Assembly: GCA_029204225.1 (NCBI GenBank)
Contig: CM055093.1
Location: 5,748,933 to 5,812,932, forward strand
Source of the DNA: Diphasiastrum complanatum
Taxonomy: Eukaryota; Streptophyta; Lycopodiopsida; Lycopodiales; Lycopodiaceae
Length of the DNA: 64,000 nucleotides
Direction: 5' to 3'
Position 1 is the first letter of the stretch. The number at the start of each line of letters is the position of its first letter. Shown here piece by piece: positions 21,590 through 32,039 of the stretch. The notes below the pieces were generated by a model that searched no databases, had not been told where the DNA came from, and saw only the letters and a program-made list of their open reading frames with translations. The translations under genes and the position numbers were made by a program.

Positions 21590-21928
21590 TCTATCACATA
21601 AAAATGTATGTTTTTGAAATATATGAGATGTTGAAATCGCTCTGCGGGATAAGGGAGTAACACGTGGCAAATGGTATATCCCATAAGTACCTTCTATTCA
21701 TCAAAAAAGGGTATAAGTAAAAACCTTGCCCTCCTTACACTTCACATTCTCATTTTAATTCTGAGTATTCTAAATATATCTCCATAATCCAAGTTTGGAA
21801 GCATTGATTTACTTGCAAGGAAAAGTCTAAATCAATGGTATTTTTCGTTCAATTTTGATGAGGCATAAGTTATAGATTTATACTGAAGACCATTTTAATC
21901 AAATGTATTTTTTTTCATGAAAAAAATT

Positions 21929-22265
21929 TCAGAACCTCCTGCCGTGGCGGGAGGTTCTGAATTCCCCATTTTCCATTTTATGAGTTTAATAAAAAAAATC
22001 AGAACCTCTCGCCTCAGTGGGAGGTTCTGAGTTCCCCATTTTTTGAGTTAAATTAAAAAAACTCAGAACCTCCCACAACGGCGGAGGTTCTGAGTTCCCC
22101 ATTTTCTGAGTTGAATTAAAGAAACTCAGTGAGTTTCCCATTTTCCATTTTCCTGAGTTATATAAAAAAAATCAGAACCTCCAGCCGCGGCGGAAGGTCC
22201 TAAGTTTTCCATTTTCTGAGTTAAATTAAAGAAACTCAGAACCTCCCGCCGCGACGAGAGGTTCA
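21929..22265 (+). repeat. Tandem array of GC-centred hairpins
   Basis: Five palindromes of 30-32 bp start at 21929, 21999, 22063, 22172 and 22236. Each opens TCAGAACCTCC, has a CCGCGG-like centre and closes GGAGGTTCTGA. They are separated by an AT-rich spacer (GTTCCCCATTTTCTGAGTT then AAAAAA), giving a 64-70 bp period; one spacer near 22125-22140 has lost its hairpin. At 22662-22693 a further copy with an almost perfect palindrome is embedded in (TA)n DNA. Confidence 0.92.
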
Positions 22266-22279
22266 TTTTTTATTAAATT

Positions 22280-22367
22280 ATTATATATATATATATATGT
22301 TTAATATATATATATATATGTGTGTGTGTGTGTCTGTGTGTGTGTATACACACACATAATTGTGTGT

Positions 22368-22430
<63 letters not shown>

Positions 22431-22580
22431 TATGTGTGTGTGTGTGTGATATATATGTATATATCACATATATATAATTATATCTTATACAAACGATATA
22501 TAATTGTATCTTATATATAAACACAATTATGTATCTTATATCCTTTTGTTTTTATATATGCACATTGTATATCTATATAA

Positions 22581-22641
<61 letters not shown>

Positions 22642-22716
22642 CATATACAATAAAAAAAAATTCAAAACCTCCCGCCGCGGCGGGAGGTTCTGAGGATATA
22701 TATTTTAATATATATT

Positions 22717-22755
<39 letters not shown>

Positions 22756-22802
22756 ATATATTACATATATGTATAGAAATATGTGCTATAAACATTCTAT
22801 GT
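22280..22802. repeat. (TA)n, (TG)n and (CA)n microsatellite tract
   Basis: Long alternating TA runs at 22374-22430, 22585-22637 and 22718-22752, with TG/CA runs at 22319-22375 and 22433-22448. The hairpin copy at 22662-22693 is the only non-microsatellite content. Confidence 0.95.
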
Positions 22803-22880
22803 TAGGCCCTCAATCTTACATTGCATAAAAACCTTTTTGATATTCTATTTGACATTTTATTTGAACTGTATTTTTACAGG
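22803..22880 (+). repeat. About 78-bp direct repeat, copy 2 (probable splice acceptor)
   Basis: Pairs with 20248-20326. It ends TTTTTACAGG, and an open frame of the unassigned gene starts at the following bases, so its AG may be a working or former 3' splice site. Confidence 0.7.
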
Positions 22881-25652
22881 CTTTCCACATCGCAGACCAA
22901 ACCGTTTTTAGGCCCTCCGAGAATGCCTCTCCATTATATCTTACTAGAGGTTGGAAGATACTTCATAAACCTAGCTCAAGTGGACCTCATGTGAAAGCCT
23001 TTGTGGTAATATCCAATAAATCAATTGGCGATCCTGAATTTTCCATGGATAATGTTGAAAGTCTTGGTGTAATTCGCGGTATCTACCTTCGAGACGAATT
23101 TGCTTTCGACAGAGCTGAGTTTATGACTCGCGGCCAAGATGGTTCTGAGCGTCATGTTATTTTGTCTTCTGTGGACACTGCACATTTTACTGCTGAGCCA
23201 CCAACTCACGACTCAAATGAGTTTATTCCTAACTACGAGGGTTCCCTCTTTAATGGATTGATGGCCCTATGTAGCAAACATAAGCTATTGATGGAAGCTG
23301 AGGGAATACATAGTGTTTTTTCTGATGCTGCAATTATTGGATCTGCTGCAACTTCTATGATTGAAGATGTAACAGGAATGGAAATTGTTCTATGTACAGA
23401 AACGAATCCCTCTACCAAAAAACCAGAAAAACAAGCTTTGAAAAGAAGGAGAAAAGTAACCACTTCAGGACCTAGAAAAGAAAGTCATGAGGTTCAAATT
23501 GGAAGAGAGACTACAAAAGCTGTTGGGACCGCCGAGAAAAGACCTGTGGAGCCGAGACTGGATCGATCGGTAATGCAATCCGGCTCTTATTGCAATGTAT
23601 TAGACGATGAAGGGCGTACGGTCGAGGTATAGCAAATCCCTAAGTTTGAGGGTGATGCAAATGTCAATATCAATCAACGTCACTTTAAAGCCAATTTAGA
23701 TCAAGAAAGGTGATGAGGAAGAAATTCTTTTTGAAAGCCCAATTATGTTTGAAAAGATGTATTGCAAATTCATGCGTGTTGATAGAGCAGAGAATGAGCA
23801 AGTCTACACAGACACTTACCCAAAGGAGGTGGATCTCAATCTTGGATCCAGATTGGATGGATTGTGTAAAAATTGCTTCTTGTCGTATTGTATTTTTTGA
23901 GCCTATCGACAGTCAACATTTTTGTTATGCATGTAATGAATTGGCGAAGGTTGCATTAAATCAAAATAGGATACATCCTCGGATATTTGATGCCACTTTT
24001 AGGTTTGTGCATGCCAAGATATGTATATTTAAGAATGCATCTCGTTACATTCTTGAATTGGACAGACTCAATCACGAGCCGAAAGAGAAAAGAAAAAAGA
24101 GCAATCTGCCAAAAATCATGCAGCGTGCACGTGATCTATGGATCTCATTGAGTCTACCACGCTTTGTTAAAGGAGTGAAGCTAAATCTTGAGCAACTGAA
24201 ACAGATGAGAGCATTCTATCTCGGTTTGCGTGGTGTCCTTGGCAGTAGTAATGTTGGATCTTTGTTAGGACAACACACAATTACATCTTTGTATGACAAA
24301 TCCGAGGAGTACACATTAATAATCTTTCGTTCAGATGACACATTTAATAATTATATGCAAGTCAGGAAATTGTATGTAAATGATCAAATTTGCTATGACG
24401 AACCTGCATTGGGATCGAGGAAGACAAAAAACAAACCGATATCTATTCGGTTGTTCATATGTTTGAGGTATATGCCGGACGCCATGTGCGATCATATTCT
24501 AAAGAAGCTTGTAAATGGAGAATTGTATTTTGGAAGAAAAAACAAAGAAAAACACATTGATGGAGGAGTTCTTCTTATGGTTCGTGAGATGGCTGTACTA
24601 AGTGTTGTACAATATTTGCTTACTACAAAAGAAGACTTGCCTTCAGATGTGGACTACAATAAAGAGAGCATAACACGACTCTCAAAAAGCATCGACCTGA
24701 CTTTTTGTCAAAATTGGGTCAGAGCGCATCATGGAAAAGGCAAAGGTATAACTTCAAAATTGATTGGTGTTATACCTAAGCCCTTGAGAACAGCTGCAGA
24801 AAATATTAAACAAAAATATCTTGCCGTACACAATACTGAGCATGAAACTGGGACCTCTAGCAGCACCAAATGAAGGTTCTTATGCAAAGTAAAAACTTCA
24901 AAAAATGAGGAGGCCATCTGTTGTGGAGCTGAAGAATCAAGTTTCATGACACTTCCTTCTTCGCCGTGGGAGCGTCCCACATTGTATATATTTGATAACT
25001 TGGAGTCTTTAGACTTCAATTACATTTTGTCAATGGTCCGCCATTGTTTGACAACTCTCACGCCACAACACAAAGTCTGTGTGATTGTTCTCTTTCTGGA
25101 TCACAACAGGAAAGAGGGTATCAAATCAAGCATCAAAGCAATGCATGATGTACGTTGTTCTGTTTTTGAGGGTTACTACGAGCTGGCAACTCCATTGAAA
25201 GAGAATAATATAATTGTTCCGAACTTGCAGCCTATTCTATTTGTTCTTTACAATGCTGAGTCCCCAAATGATGTCAGCGAGTGCGTGCAAAGCAAATTTA
25301 AACTCTTGAGATTGTGTTTCGGAGATAGTGGAAAATCGGCAAAACATTTTGTGTCATGTAAGCCATATCACAAAAAGAAAGCAAAGCAGCAGCATTATTG
25401 AATCCTTTTGTGCTCCAAGTTGGTCTGTGTGCTTATATAGAATGTCATATTGTGTGGCAGAGCTCATGAACAACATCGGTCGCACTATTGTGACTCGATA
25501 TTCCAAAAAATATAGATATGACTCAGTCCTTTTAAGTGCATCAAGACCGTTTGGAATCACCTTCAGATACAAATTCATCTGAAGACTCAAGTTCTGGGTT
25601 TGAGGAGTCTGATGAGGGCGATATGGATATAAACATAGAGACATTATAGTTT
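22881..25652 (+). pseudogene. Unassigned multi-frame gene (about 900 codons), broken
   Basis: I do not recognise this protein. The first segment is open from about 22880 to TAG at 23630 (FHIADQTVFRPSENASPLYL, then IEDVTGMEIVLCTE and a basic tail). Coding continues past the stop and by about 23698 lies in another frame (KGDEEEILFESPIMFEKMY). Near 23905 it shifts again, in a T-run, to a frame running to TGA at 24871 (CYACNELAKVAL, ARDLWISLSLPRFVKGVKLN, WVRAHHGKGKGITSKLIGVI). That frame resumes directly after the TGA and continues to 25401 (RPTLYIFDNLESLDFNYILS, KVCVIVLFLDHN, LQPILFVLYNAE). A tail near 25430-25575 (ELMNNIGRTIVTRYSKKY) and, in another frame, an acidic end SEDSSSGFEESDEGDMDI follow. 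CKNC and CYAC pairs near 23860-23930 could bind zinc. The 24950-25300 part has an alternating strand/helix look like a Rossmann-type methyltransferase, but no motif proves it. The lesions suggest a dead transposon gene or a decayed host gene. Confidence 0.6.
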
Positions 25653-27412
25653 GTAGTGGTGGCTATGCCTAAACCATAAAGGCAAATTCAGTGCTTCATA
25701 CCTCAAGCGGTAGGGGTTGTTACTGCTAATTTTGACAATATAATGAAGGAATATAGTTTGAATAAAGATTTACTATTAATGTGTCATTTTTTGGTGAATG
25801 TTATATACTTTTTAATTGATTTGAAAAGGTTTTTGACATATGATATGTTTATGAGAAGTTTTATAATATTTGTGTATGCATGACTTTTATAGTATACAAT
25901 CATGTCATACCCGATTCAAACGTGGTTCACATACTGCTAAATTATCGAATTTTTGTAAATGAGCATTGTCTCGAAATTCTCAAGTCTATTTTGGAAATTG
26001 GATTTTGCCAAAGTCCAAAACTAATATTGATACAATGTTGATGGTCATTTGAAATCATTATCTATTGCTCATTTGCTATACAAAATTACAAGTATCTCTT
26101 ATAGTTGGAATTTCTTATGTATTTCTTTGATAGCTAAAGGAATTGCAACACTATGCTGAGATTGGTTCTCACATAAGCTTTTCCAGGGTCTCACTGGTGC
26201 TATTCGATTTATGGTCACAAAGTTTGCCTATTTCACTTTCTAAAAGATCTCAATACAAAAGATACTACATTTTGTTGGTGTCTTGTGACCAGTTTTCTTA
26301 TAGCAAAATTTGTCGTCAAAACTCAAAAGCTTTCTGGTAATACAAGGAAGAACAAGTGCATTGTGGAAATTGACAAGGGCCTTGCCTTGACAATAAACGA
26401 ATATTTGTGGTCTACCTCAAAAATAATGATCATTGTCTGCAAGCATGGCCCCATTCGTGTGAGCACGAATGATATGAAGGCTAAGAGTGGCAGCAGTGAC
26501 ATGAAAATGGAGAGTTGAGAACCACCACATAAGAGTTAGATTATGTTAGATTATGCTACTCTAACTTCTATAGAATCTTCAAATGAATAAATGTTAATTC
26601 TGTGATTTCATTGTGTTCTGATTCAGAAGAGAGTTTTGTGATCTCCCAACCTACTGTATATACGGCTTAGGTTTTGTCATGAAGAAGATAGTGATTTTTT
26701 GGAAAATTGATCTTAGCAAATCCTGATGCATGAGAAACCAGTAGACCAACAAAATCTAAGCATTCTTTGGCAAGGAAGTAATGGATTCCATCCTACTGAA
26801 GTTGATCGCTGGATTTATTAACCTATCTAGTTTGGTGTCAGAGAAGTTCGATTCGAACACAAAAAATCTCGCTTCGAATACGAAAAAGCTTGCCTCAAGA
26901 AGCTCACCAAAAATCATTCCCCTTGTAAGAGCAAGTAGAATGAGATAGTCATTCATAGTGTGAAAAATCATGTTTTTTAATTTTGTGAGACAATTTCTAA
27001 ACTTCTCATGAGATTAAGTGAATTATCCACAAAGGACACTGATATCCTTGAGCAAGTATATAGCCTCAATAAGATCATGATAGCCTTTGATTACAAGATT
27101 ACATCTATCCTGCAAAAAATTCATAGTTGCAAAATCTTGATAATCAACACTTTTGCCTATTTTGTGATCTTGATCTTCATGGTCATTATGAAACATGGAG
27201 GCCTTGGATTTCCATCATTATGGTGCAGCTATTTTCAAGAAAGGAAAGCTCTCAAGTCAAAGATCTTCTTTAAGCATGGAAGGAATCAAAGGAAAAAGTG
27301 CCAATTTGATGGAATGTTCATCAAGGTGGTATTTGATCTCCATCAAAGAAATCTTCTCATAGCAATGGTGAATTGGCTGCAACCAAATGTCCTTTGGCTG
27401 GTTTTCATGTCA
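25653..27412. other. No gene recognised
   Basis: Mostly AT-rich. A 78-codon open stretch at 26285-26518 (LSGNTRKNKCIVEIDKGLAL) has no recognised domain. TTTGGTGTCAGAGAAG at 26830 weakly resembles a Copia primer site. Nothing firmer is supported. Confidence 0.3.
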
Positions 27413-27630
27413 TATTCACACCAAAGACCCAACGGGGTTGGCTCAGTTGGTTGGCTTGGCATCCAAAGTTTCTTTGGTCCCAGGTTCGAGCCTCCCCTTG
27501 GAAACCAAGAAGCATATTCACACCAAAGACCCAACGGGGTTGGCTTTGTTGGTTAGCTTGGCATCCGGAGTTTCTTTGGTCCCAAGTTCGAACCTCCCCT
27601 TGGAAACCAAGAAGCATATTCACACCAAAG
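27413..27630 (+). repeat. 102-bp tandem repeat with tRNA-like A and B boxes (SINE-like)
   Basis: Units start at 27413, 27515 and (partial) 27617, with a constant 102-bp offset. In unit 1, TGGCTCAGTTGG (27441-27452) matches the polymerase III A box and GGTTCGAGCCTC (27483-27494) the B box, with SINE/tRNA-like spacing. Unit 2 has decayed boxes (TGGCTTTGTTGG, AGTTCGAACCTC). Acceptor-like strands CGGGG and CCCCT flank the boxes. It is a tRNA-derived repeat, not a tRNA gene: the T-stem does not pair and there is no CCA-competent end. Confidence 0.75.
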
Positions 27631-27858
27631 GGTCCACTCAACAAGTATCTCAAGTTTCTTATTTGATCTAGTATCTCATCAAGTTAGTTTTTGAGGAGGA
27701 GTGAAAAATAGGCAAAATCTAGCTACATAGTGAAATCTCATGTGTGGAGCATGTTCCCACGTGTGGAGGGTAGTCATAATCTTTTTAGTTCATTTATGAA
27801 GAGTTTGAATAGTCAAAAGGCCTTAATCTTGAGTTTGGAGAGTACTTTGACTTTTCTA

Positions 27859-27883
27859 CCCCCCCCCCCCCCCCCCCCCCCCC
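27859..27883 (+). repeat. Poly-C tract (25 bases)
   Basis: Uninterrupted C run; its length is likely imprecise in any assembly. Confidence 0.95.
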
Positions 27884-30250
27884 ATGCACACATGTTAGTA
27901 GGTAATTAGGCCAATTTTAGTGTGTGATGTAGCTCAAGGTAGTGTAGGCTCTTTACACAGGGCATAATGGTAGAGGGCTAGTGACACTTTGTTATGTATT
28001 GTCATGAAGTCATGTGACCAATCAAAAGTGTAAGATCTATGAAATTGGTCCAATCATATTCAAGGGTCCTTATGTCACTAGACCAATCAAATTAGGAGGA
28101 GATTTGTAAGGGGTCCAATCAAATTTCATGTGGACTACACCTCTTGTGGCTCGAGCTAGAATTTGAGAGAGATGGAGAGTGATTCTATACTAAGTTATTT
28201 GGTGGGATTTGGAAATTCTACACAGAGATTTTGTAACACACACTCTCTCTCTCCAACCGAGGAGGAGCCTGTGTTGTATTATCTCTCTACCCGAGCGGCA
28301 CTTTGTTTTCTTCTTAACAAGTTGCCTTCACATGTGTATGATGTGTGTTGAGTGTTTGATGCATGTAATTAGTGCCCTTGCCAAGCTAGAATCCATCTAT
28401 CAATTTGGTGCTCAATCTATGTGCAATCACTCATACTTTAGGAGATCATTCACATTGTTTGGGCTGTCCCCACACGTGTGAAAAACTTCGCAAGATTGTA
28501 GCTGAATTCAATTGATTTGGTTTGAGTGTCAGTAGAATCCTAGCTAGATCCTACATGATCCTTAGCCCTGTAGCGTTCAGAATAAGATATTCAATGTCTG
28601 GTCACAAAAGGATGATCTCTCTTGACAAAAGACCTACCTTCGCATAGAGCCCTTTGTGTCATGACACGTTAATGTCAAAATCAAATACCTTGAACAAACT
28701 TTAGCGCTTCACTACGATCAGAATTGAATAGTCCTCGCCTTGCAGTCATCCATACTTATGAGCACCACAACAAGCAAAAGACAACAAATCTTGTAGCAAC
28801 AACAAGAAGGCACCACCAGAAGCCAAAAATATAAAGTGCATAAAACTGCCCACAGATCCACGAATAAATAAGCCAACTAACTACAAGGAGGAGAGTGGGA
28901 CCACAAAACCAAGAGCAAAGGCAACAAGAACGTAGGAAATGAACTATTGCATGTGAAAGAACCGCTTGCACAAAACTATGAATTGATTCTATGTAGAAAA
29001 ACACATTTTCTACCTTGATAGAATTAGTGAGATCATGCATAAAAAGTAACTATGGCTAAAAATAGATCAAGTACTGTCCAAATCCATACTCGTGGCCTTG
29101 TACTACAATCTATACATTACCATTAACATAGATTAGTCATCACCTTCAAGCAAACATCAAAATTATGCACAATTCTACACAATGTAGTGAAACACCAAAA
29201 GTAGACAACAAAATTCTCAAAAAAGATCTCCAAAGATGGAGGGAACGGCTGATGTTCTCCGCGCCTTTTCTACTACTTATAGTCTTGGAAGACGAGTCTC
29301 TCTTGGAATCCACCACTTAGTAAAAAACTGCCAAAATGACTAAATGCAATATATGACATCAAAACTAAATTTTCTCTAGACCTTTGAATTTTGACACCTC
29401 ATGCAATATACGACATCAAAACTAAGTCCTCTCTAGACCTCTGAATTTTGATACTTCTAGAACCTTTCAAAAATAGTAATGTTACTATTTAGGCCTCTAC
29501 ACAAGTGGGAAAACTTATCTCTAAGTTTACTTATGAGTTTTGGCCCCAAATTGCCAATAATAGTCAAGTAGTAAGTTCACAAATTTTCACACTCCACACA
29601 CCTGGACAGAAGAAACAAACAACAAACCAACCGCCACATCATGGCCTGGAGTGGGAGCATCTATGGCTAGGGGAGAGATGACGACAAAACCAAAGGAGAG
29701 CGCGACAACGAGACAAGGCCAAGGGTGAACCAAGGGGAAGAACAAGCACTATGATCCAAAAACAAATTAGAAAAAATCATCAAAAGAAGCCCAAAAAACT
29801 GAGCCCAAACACAACCATAAAAGACTCAACGCAACGACACAAAGAGAATACATGTGTAGAGAAATAAAGTACCAAAAAAGTACTATAGAGCAAAAATTAA
29901 AACATGTATAGTTCCAAAACTAACGACCGAGTGGGGCCTTGTATTTGTTTTAAGAAAATTTTAACCAACAAAAAGCAAACAATGAACAACAATACAAATT
30001 TTATTAATGGTACCAACCTAAAAAAAAAGCTTATACATCATGTAGGGAAACCATCCAAGATAGTGATGCAAATATAACACGAAGTGCATGACAAACTGCA
30101 TACTATGCTAAGTACAAAACAATAATATTTGTCTAGCATTTACCTGAAACTCATAACATTAATCCATGTTAATTTTTTTTTTTGTGAAACGTGTTAAAAA
30201 CAATACTAAATTGATCAATAGAAAATATCGAGATGTGTGTGTGTGTGTGT
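27884..30250. other. No gene recognised; possible old LTR end and a 57-bp tandem duplication
   Basis: At about 28440-28485, GGAGATCATTCACA...CCCCACACGTGTGAA resembles the end of the LTR at 56190-56240, suggesting a degraded relative. A 57-bp unit (TGCAATATATGACATCAAAA...) is duplicated at 29345-29401 and 29402-29458. Open frames here are short and without domains. Confidence 0.35.
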
Positions 30251-31120
30251 TATAGACCTATTAGATGTCGAGCACACAAAAGATTTGGAAATCAAACTTA
30301 TCTTTTAAGTATCATTTTAAAATCAAATACGCATTTCAAAAGGTGTTTGTGTGTGGATTGCACCTTAGAAGCACATAGGCATTTGGCCCCAATGCACTGA
30401 CAGCCACACGTTCTTTGCCGGTGCAAGCAGGAAATCGGTGCTGTCTCGCCGGTGCTCATGGGACAACGACGCCAACAGGACAGATTTTTCCCGGGCAACG
30501 TCGAGGCAAAGTGGCACCACATTTTGCAATGGGTCAAGCTCGTGCCAGCCCATGCTCTAGCCCCCGGCGGGCGTGCGTGAGCGCGCGCGTGTGTGAGAAT
30601 GTAGGCTGGCTGATTCTAAAATTTGATTGGGCCACGTGTGTGTGAGAGAATGTAGGCTACTGTAGAGAAAAATTGTTTTTGAAATTTGATTGGGCCACGT
30701 GTGCCCTAAAACTTCATCAGAGGGCATCTGATGGGCAGTTAAAGGGGCGACGGGCAGATGAACGGGCAATGGCAACTTTCAGAATGTTCGTGACCTAGAA
30801 AGTTTTAGAGAGAGAGAGAACTATAACGATGGATCGAGAGAGAGGGAGAAAGAGAGATAAACTAGAGAGAGAGAAAGCAGCGATGGCTGATCGGGAGAAA
30901 GAGAGATAACCTAGAGAGAGAGAAAGCAGCGATGGTTGATCGGGAGAGAGAGAGAGAGAGCGAGGAGGAGCAGCAATAGGATCGGGAGAGAGAGCGAGCG
31001 AGGAGCAACAGGAGGATGGCTGATCCGGACAGAGAGAGAGAGGTTATGAGAGCACGATCTCGAGTGACAGAGGGAGAGATGTTCAGGTGTTCATGCAATA
31101 GAGAGAGCAAAAGCGAGAAT

Positions 31121-31170
<50 letters not shown>

Positions 31171-31700
31171 CGATTGAGAGAGAGTAAGTGGCTGCCTTCC
31201 TGATCGATACATCAATAAGGAGAGAGGGATATCTGATCGCTGTGAGGTGGAGGAACACACATACAACTGTTTTTCTACAATTTGTTGCCTAATCGTTGTG
31301 AGAATGTATGCTCTTGAGAGAGAAAGCGCGACAAATCGCTGTGAGAACGTATGCTCTTGAGGGAGAAAGCGAGCGGAGCAGCTGACAGGAGGGAGCGAGA
31401 GAGAGAGAGAGAGAGTGCGCACAACAGCAGCTGGAGAGGACTTGTGAGAGAGAGCGAAGCAGCTGGAGACAGGTGAGAGACAAAAAGAGAGAGCAGAGCA
31501 GTGAGAGAGAGAGAGAGAGAGAGATATGGTGAGAGAGAGGGAAAAGAGATGGTGAATGAGCGCAGAGAGCTCGCGACGTTTTTTTAGGGCTTTTTAGGGT
31601 TAGGGTTTTTTGAAAGTAAAATAGCAATAAAGTGACGTGAGAGAGAGAGAGAGAGATGTATTAGATGTCATCGAGCACACATTAAAGATTTGGAAATGAA
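30251..31700. repeat. GA-rich tract flanked by short direct repeats
   Basis: ATTAGATGTC-CGAGCACAC-AAAGATTTGGAAAT occurs at 30257-30292 and 31658-31696. Between them are two imperfect copies of GTGTGAGAATGTAGGCT...TTGATTGGGCCACGTGTG (30590-30702), duplicated GAAAGCAGCGATGG segments near 30870-30940, and long (GA)n runs, notably 31120-31170 and 31505-31522. Predicted Ser-Leu/Arg-Glu proteins are artefacts of the repeat. Confidence 0.75.
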
Positions 31701-32039
31701 CCTAAATAATTTACGACTGACTTTGAAAACAAGGTATACTATTTCCCAAACGAAGGGCTAAAAATTAATTGTTGGGAAAAGTAGTCACAAAGTAAACCAC
31801 GAATGAATGAAAGTTAATCTTACAATAAAGATGGTCCACTATAACATCAACAAAAAACCTCAAAAGCAAAAATGGGGGTCAAATACTTGTATTGTCTTCA
31901 AAAAGACCAATATGAATACACTCGTGAGTGATCAACCTTGGCCATCATTGTGATGTTAAAAGTGTGAGAACCAAGGCTGCCAAAAAAACTCCCAAATCAA
32001 GCCTTCTACCTGTCCAAATAAGCTTTTTTCAACTTATCA
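31701..32039. other. No gene recognised; 3' flank of the PPR pseudogene
   Basis: AT-rich non-coding sequence; it may contain the PPR gene's 3' UTR. Confidence 0.4.

Noticed and set aside
24950-25300. Firm call as a DNA/RNA methyltransferase
   Set aside because: Only a general alternating strand/helix appearance; no DPPW/NPPY or SAM-binding glycine motif is visible.
22881-25652. Assignment as a CACTA TNP2 or other known transposase
   Set aside because: None of the segments shows a DDE catalytic pattern or motif I know from TNP2, MULE, hAT, PIF or Helitron proteins, so no family name is given.
27413-27630. CRISPR-like repeat array or tRNA gene
   Set aside because: Only two and a fraction contiguous 102-bp units without spacers, in a plant genome. 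The tRNA-like boxes lack a foldable T-stem and mature acceptor, so SINE-like repeat is the better call.
31576-31610. Interstitial telomere repeat (TTTAGGG-like)
   Set aside because: Only two or three imperfect units in GA-rich DNA; the AACCCTAACCCTAG at 51794 is likewise just two units. Too short to support telomeric origin.
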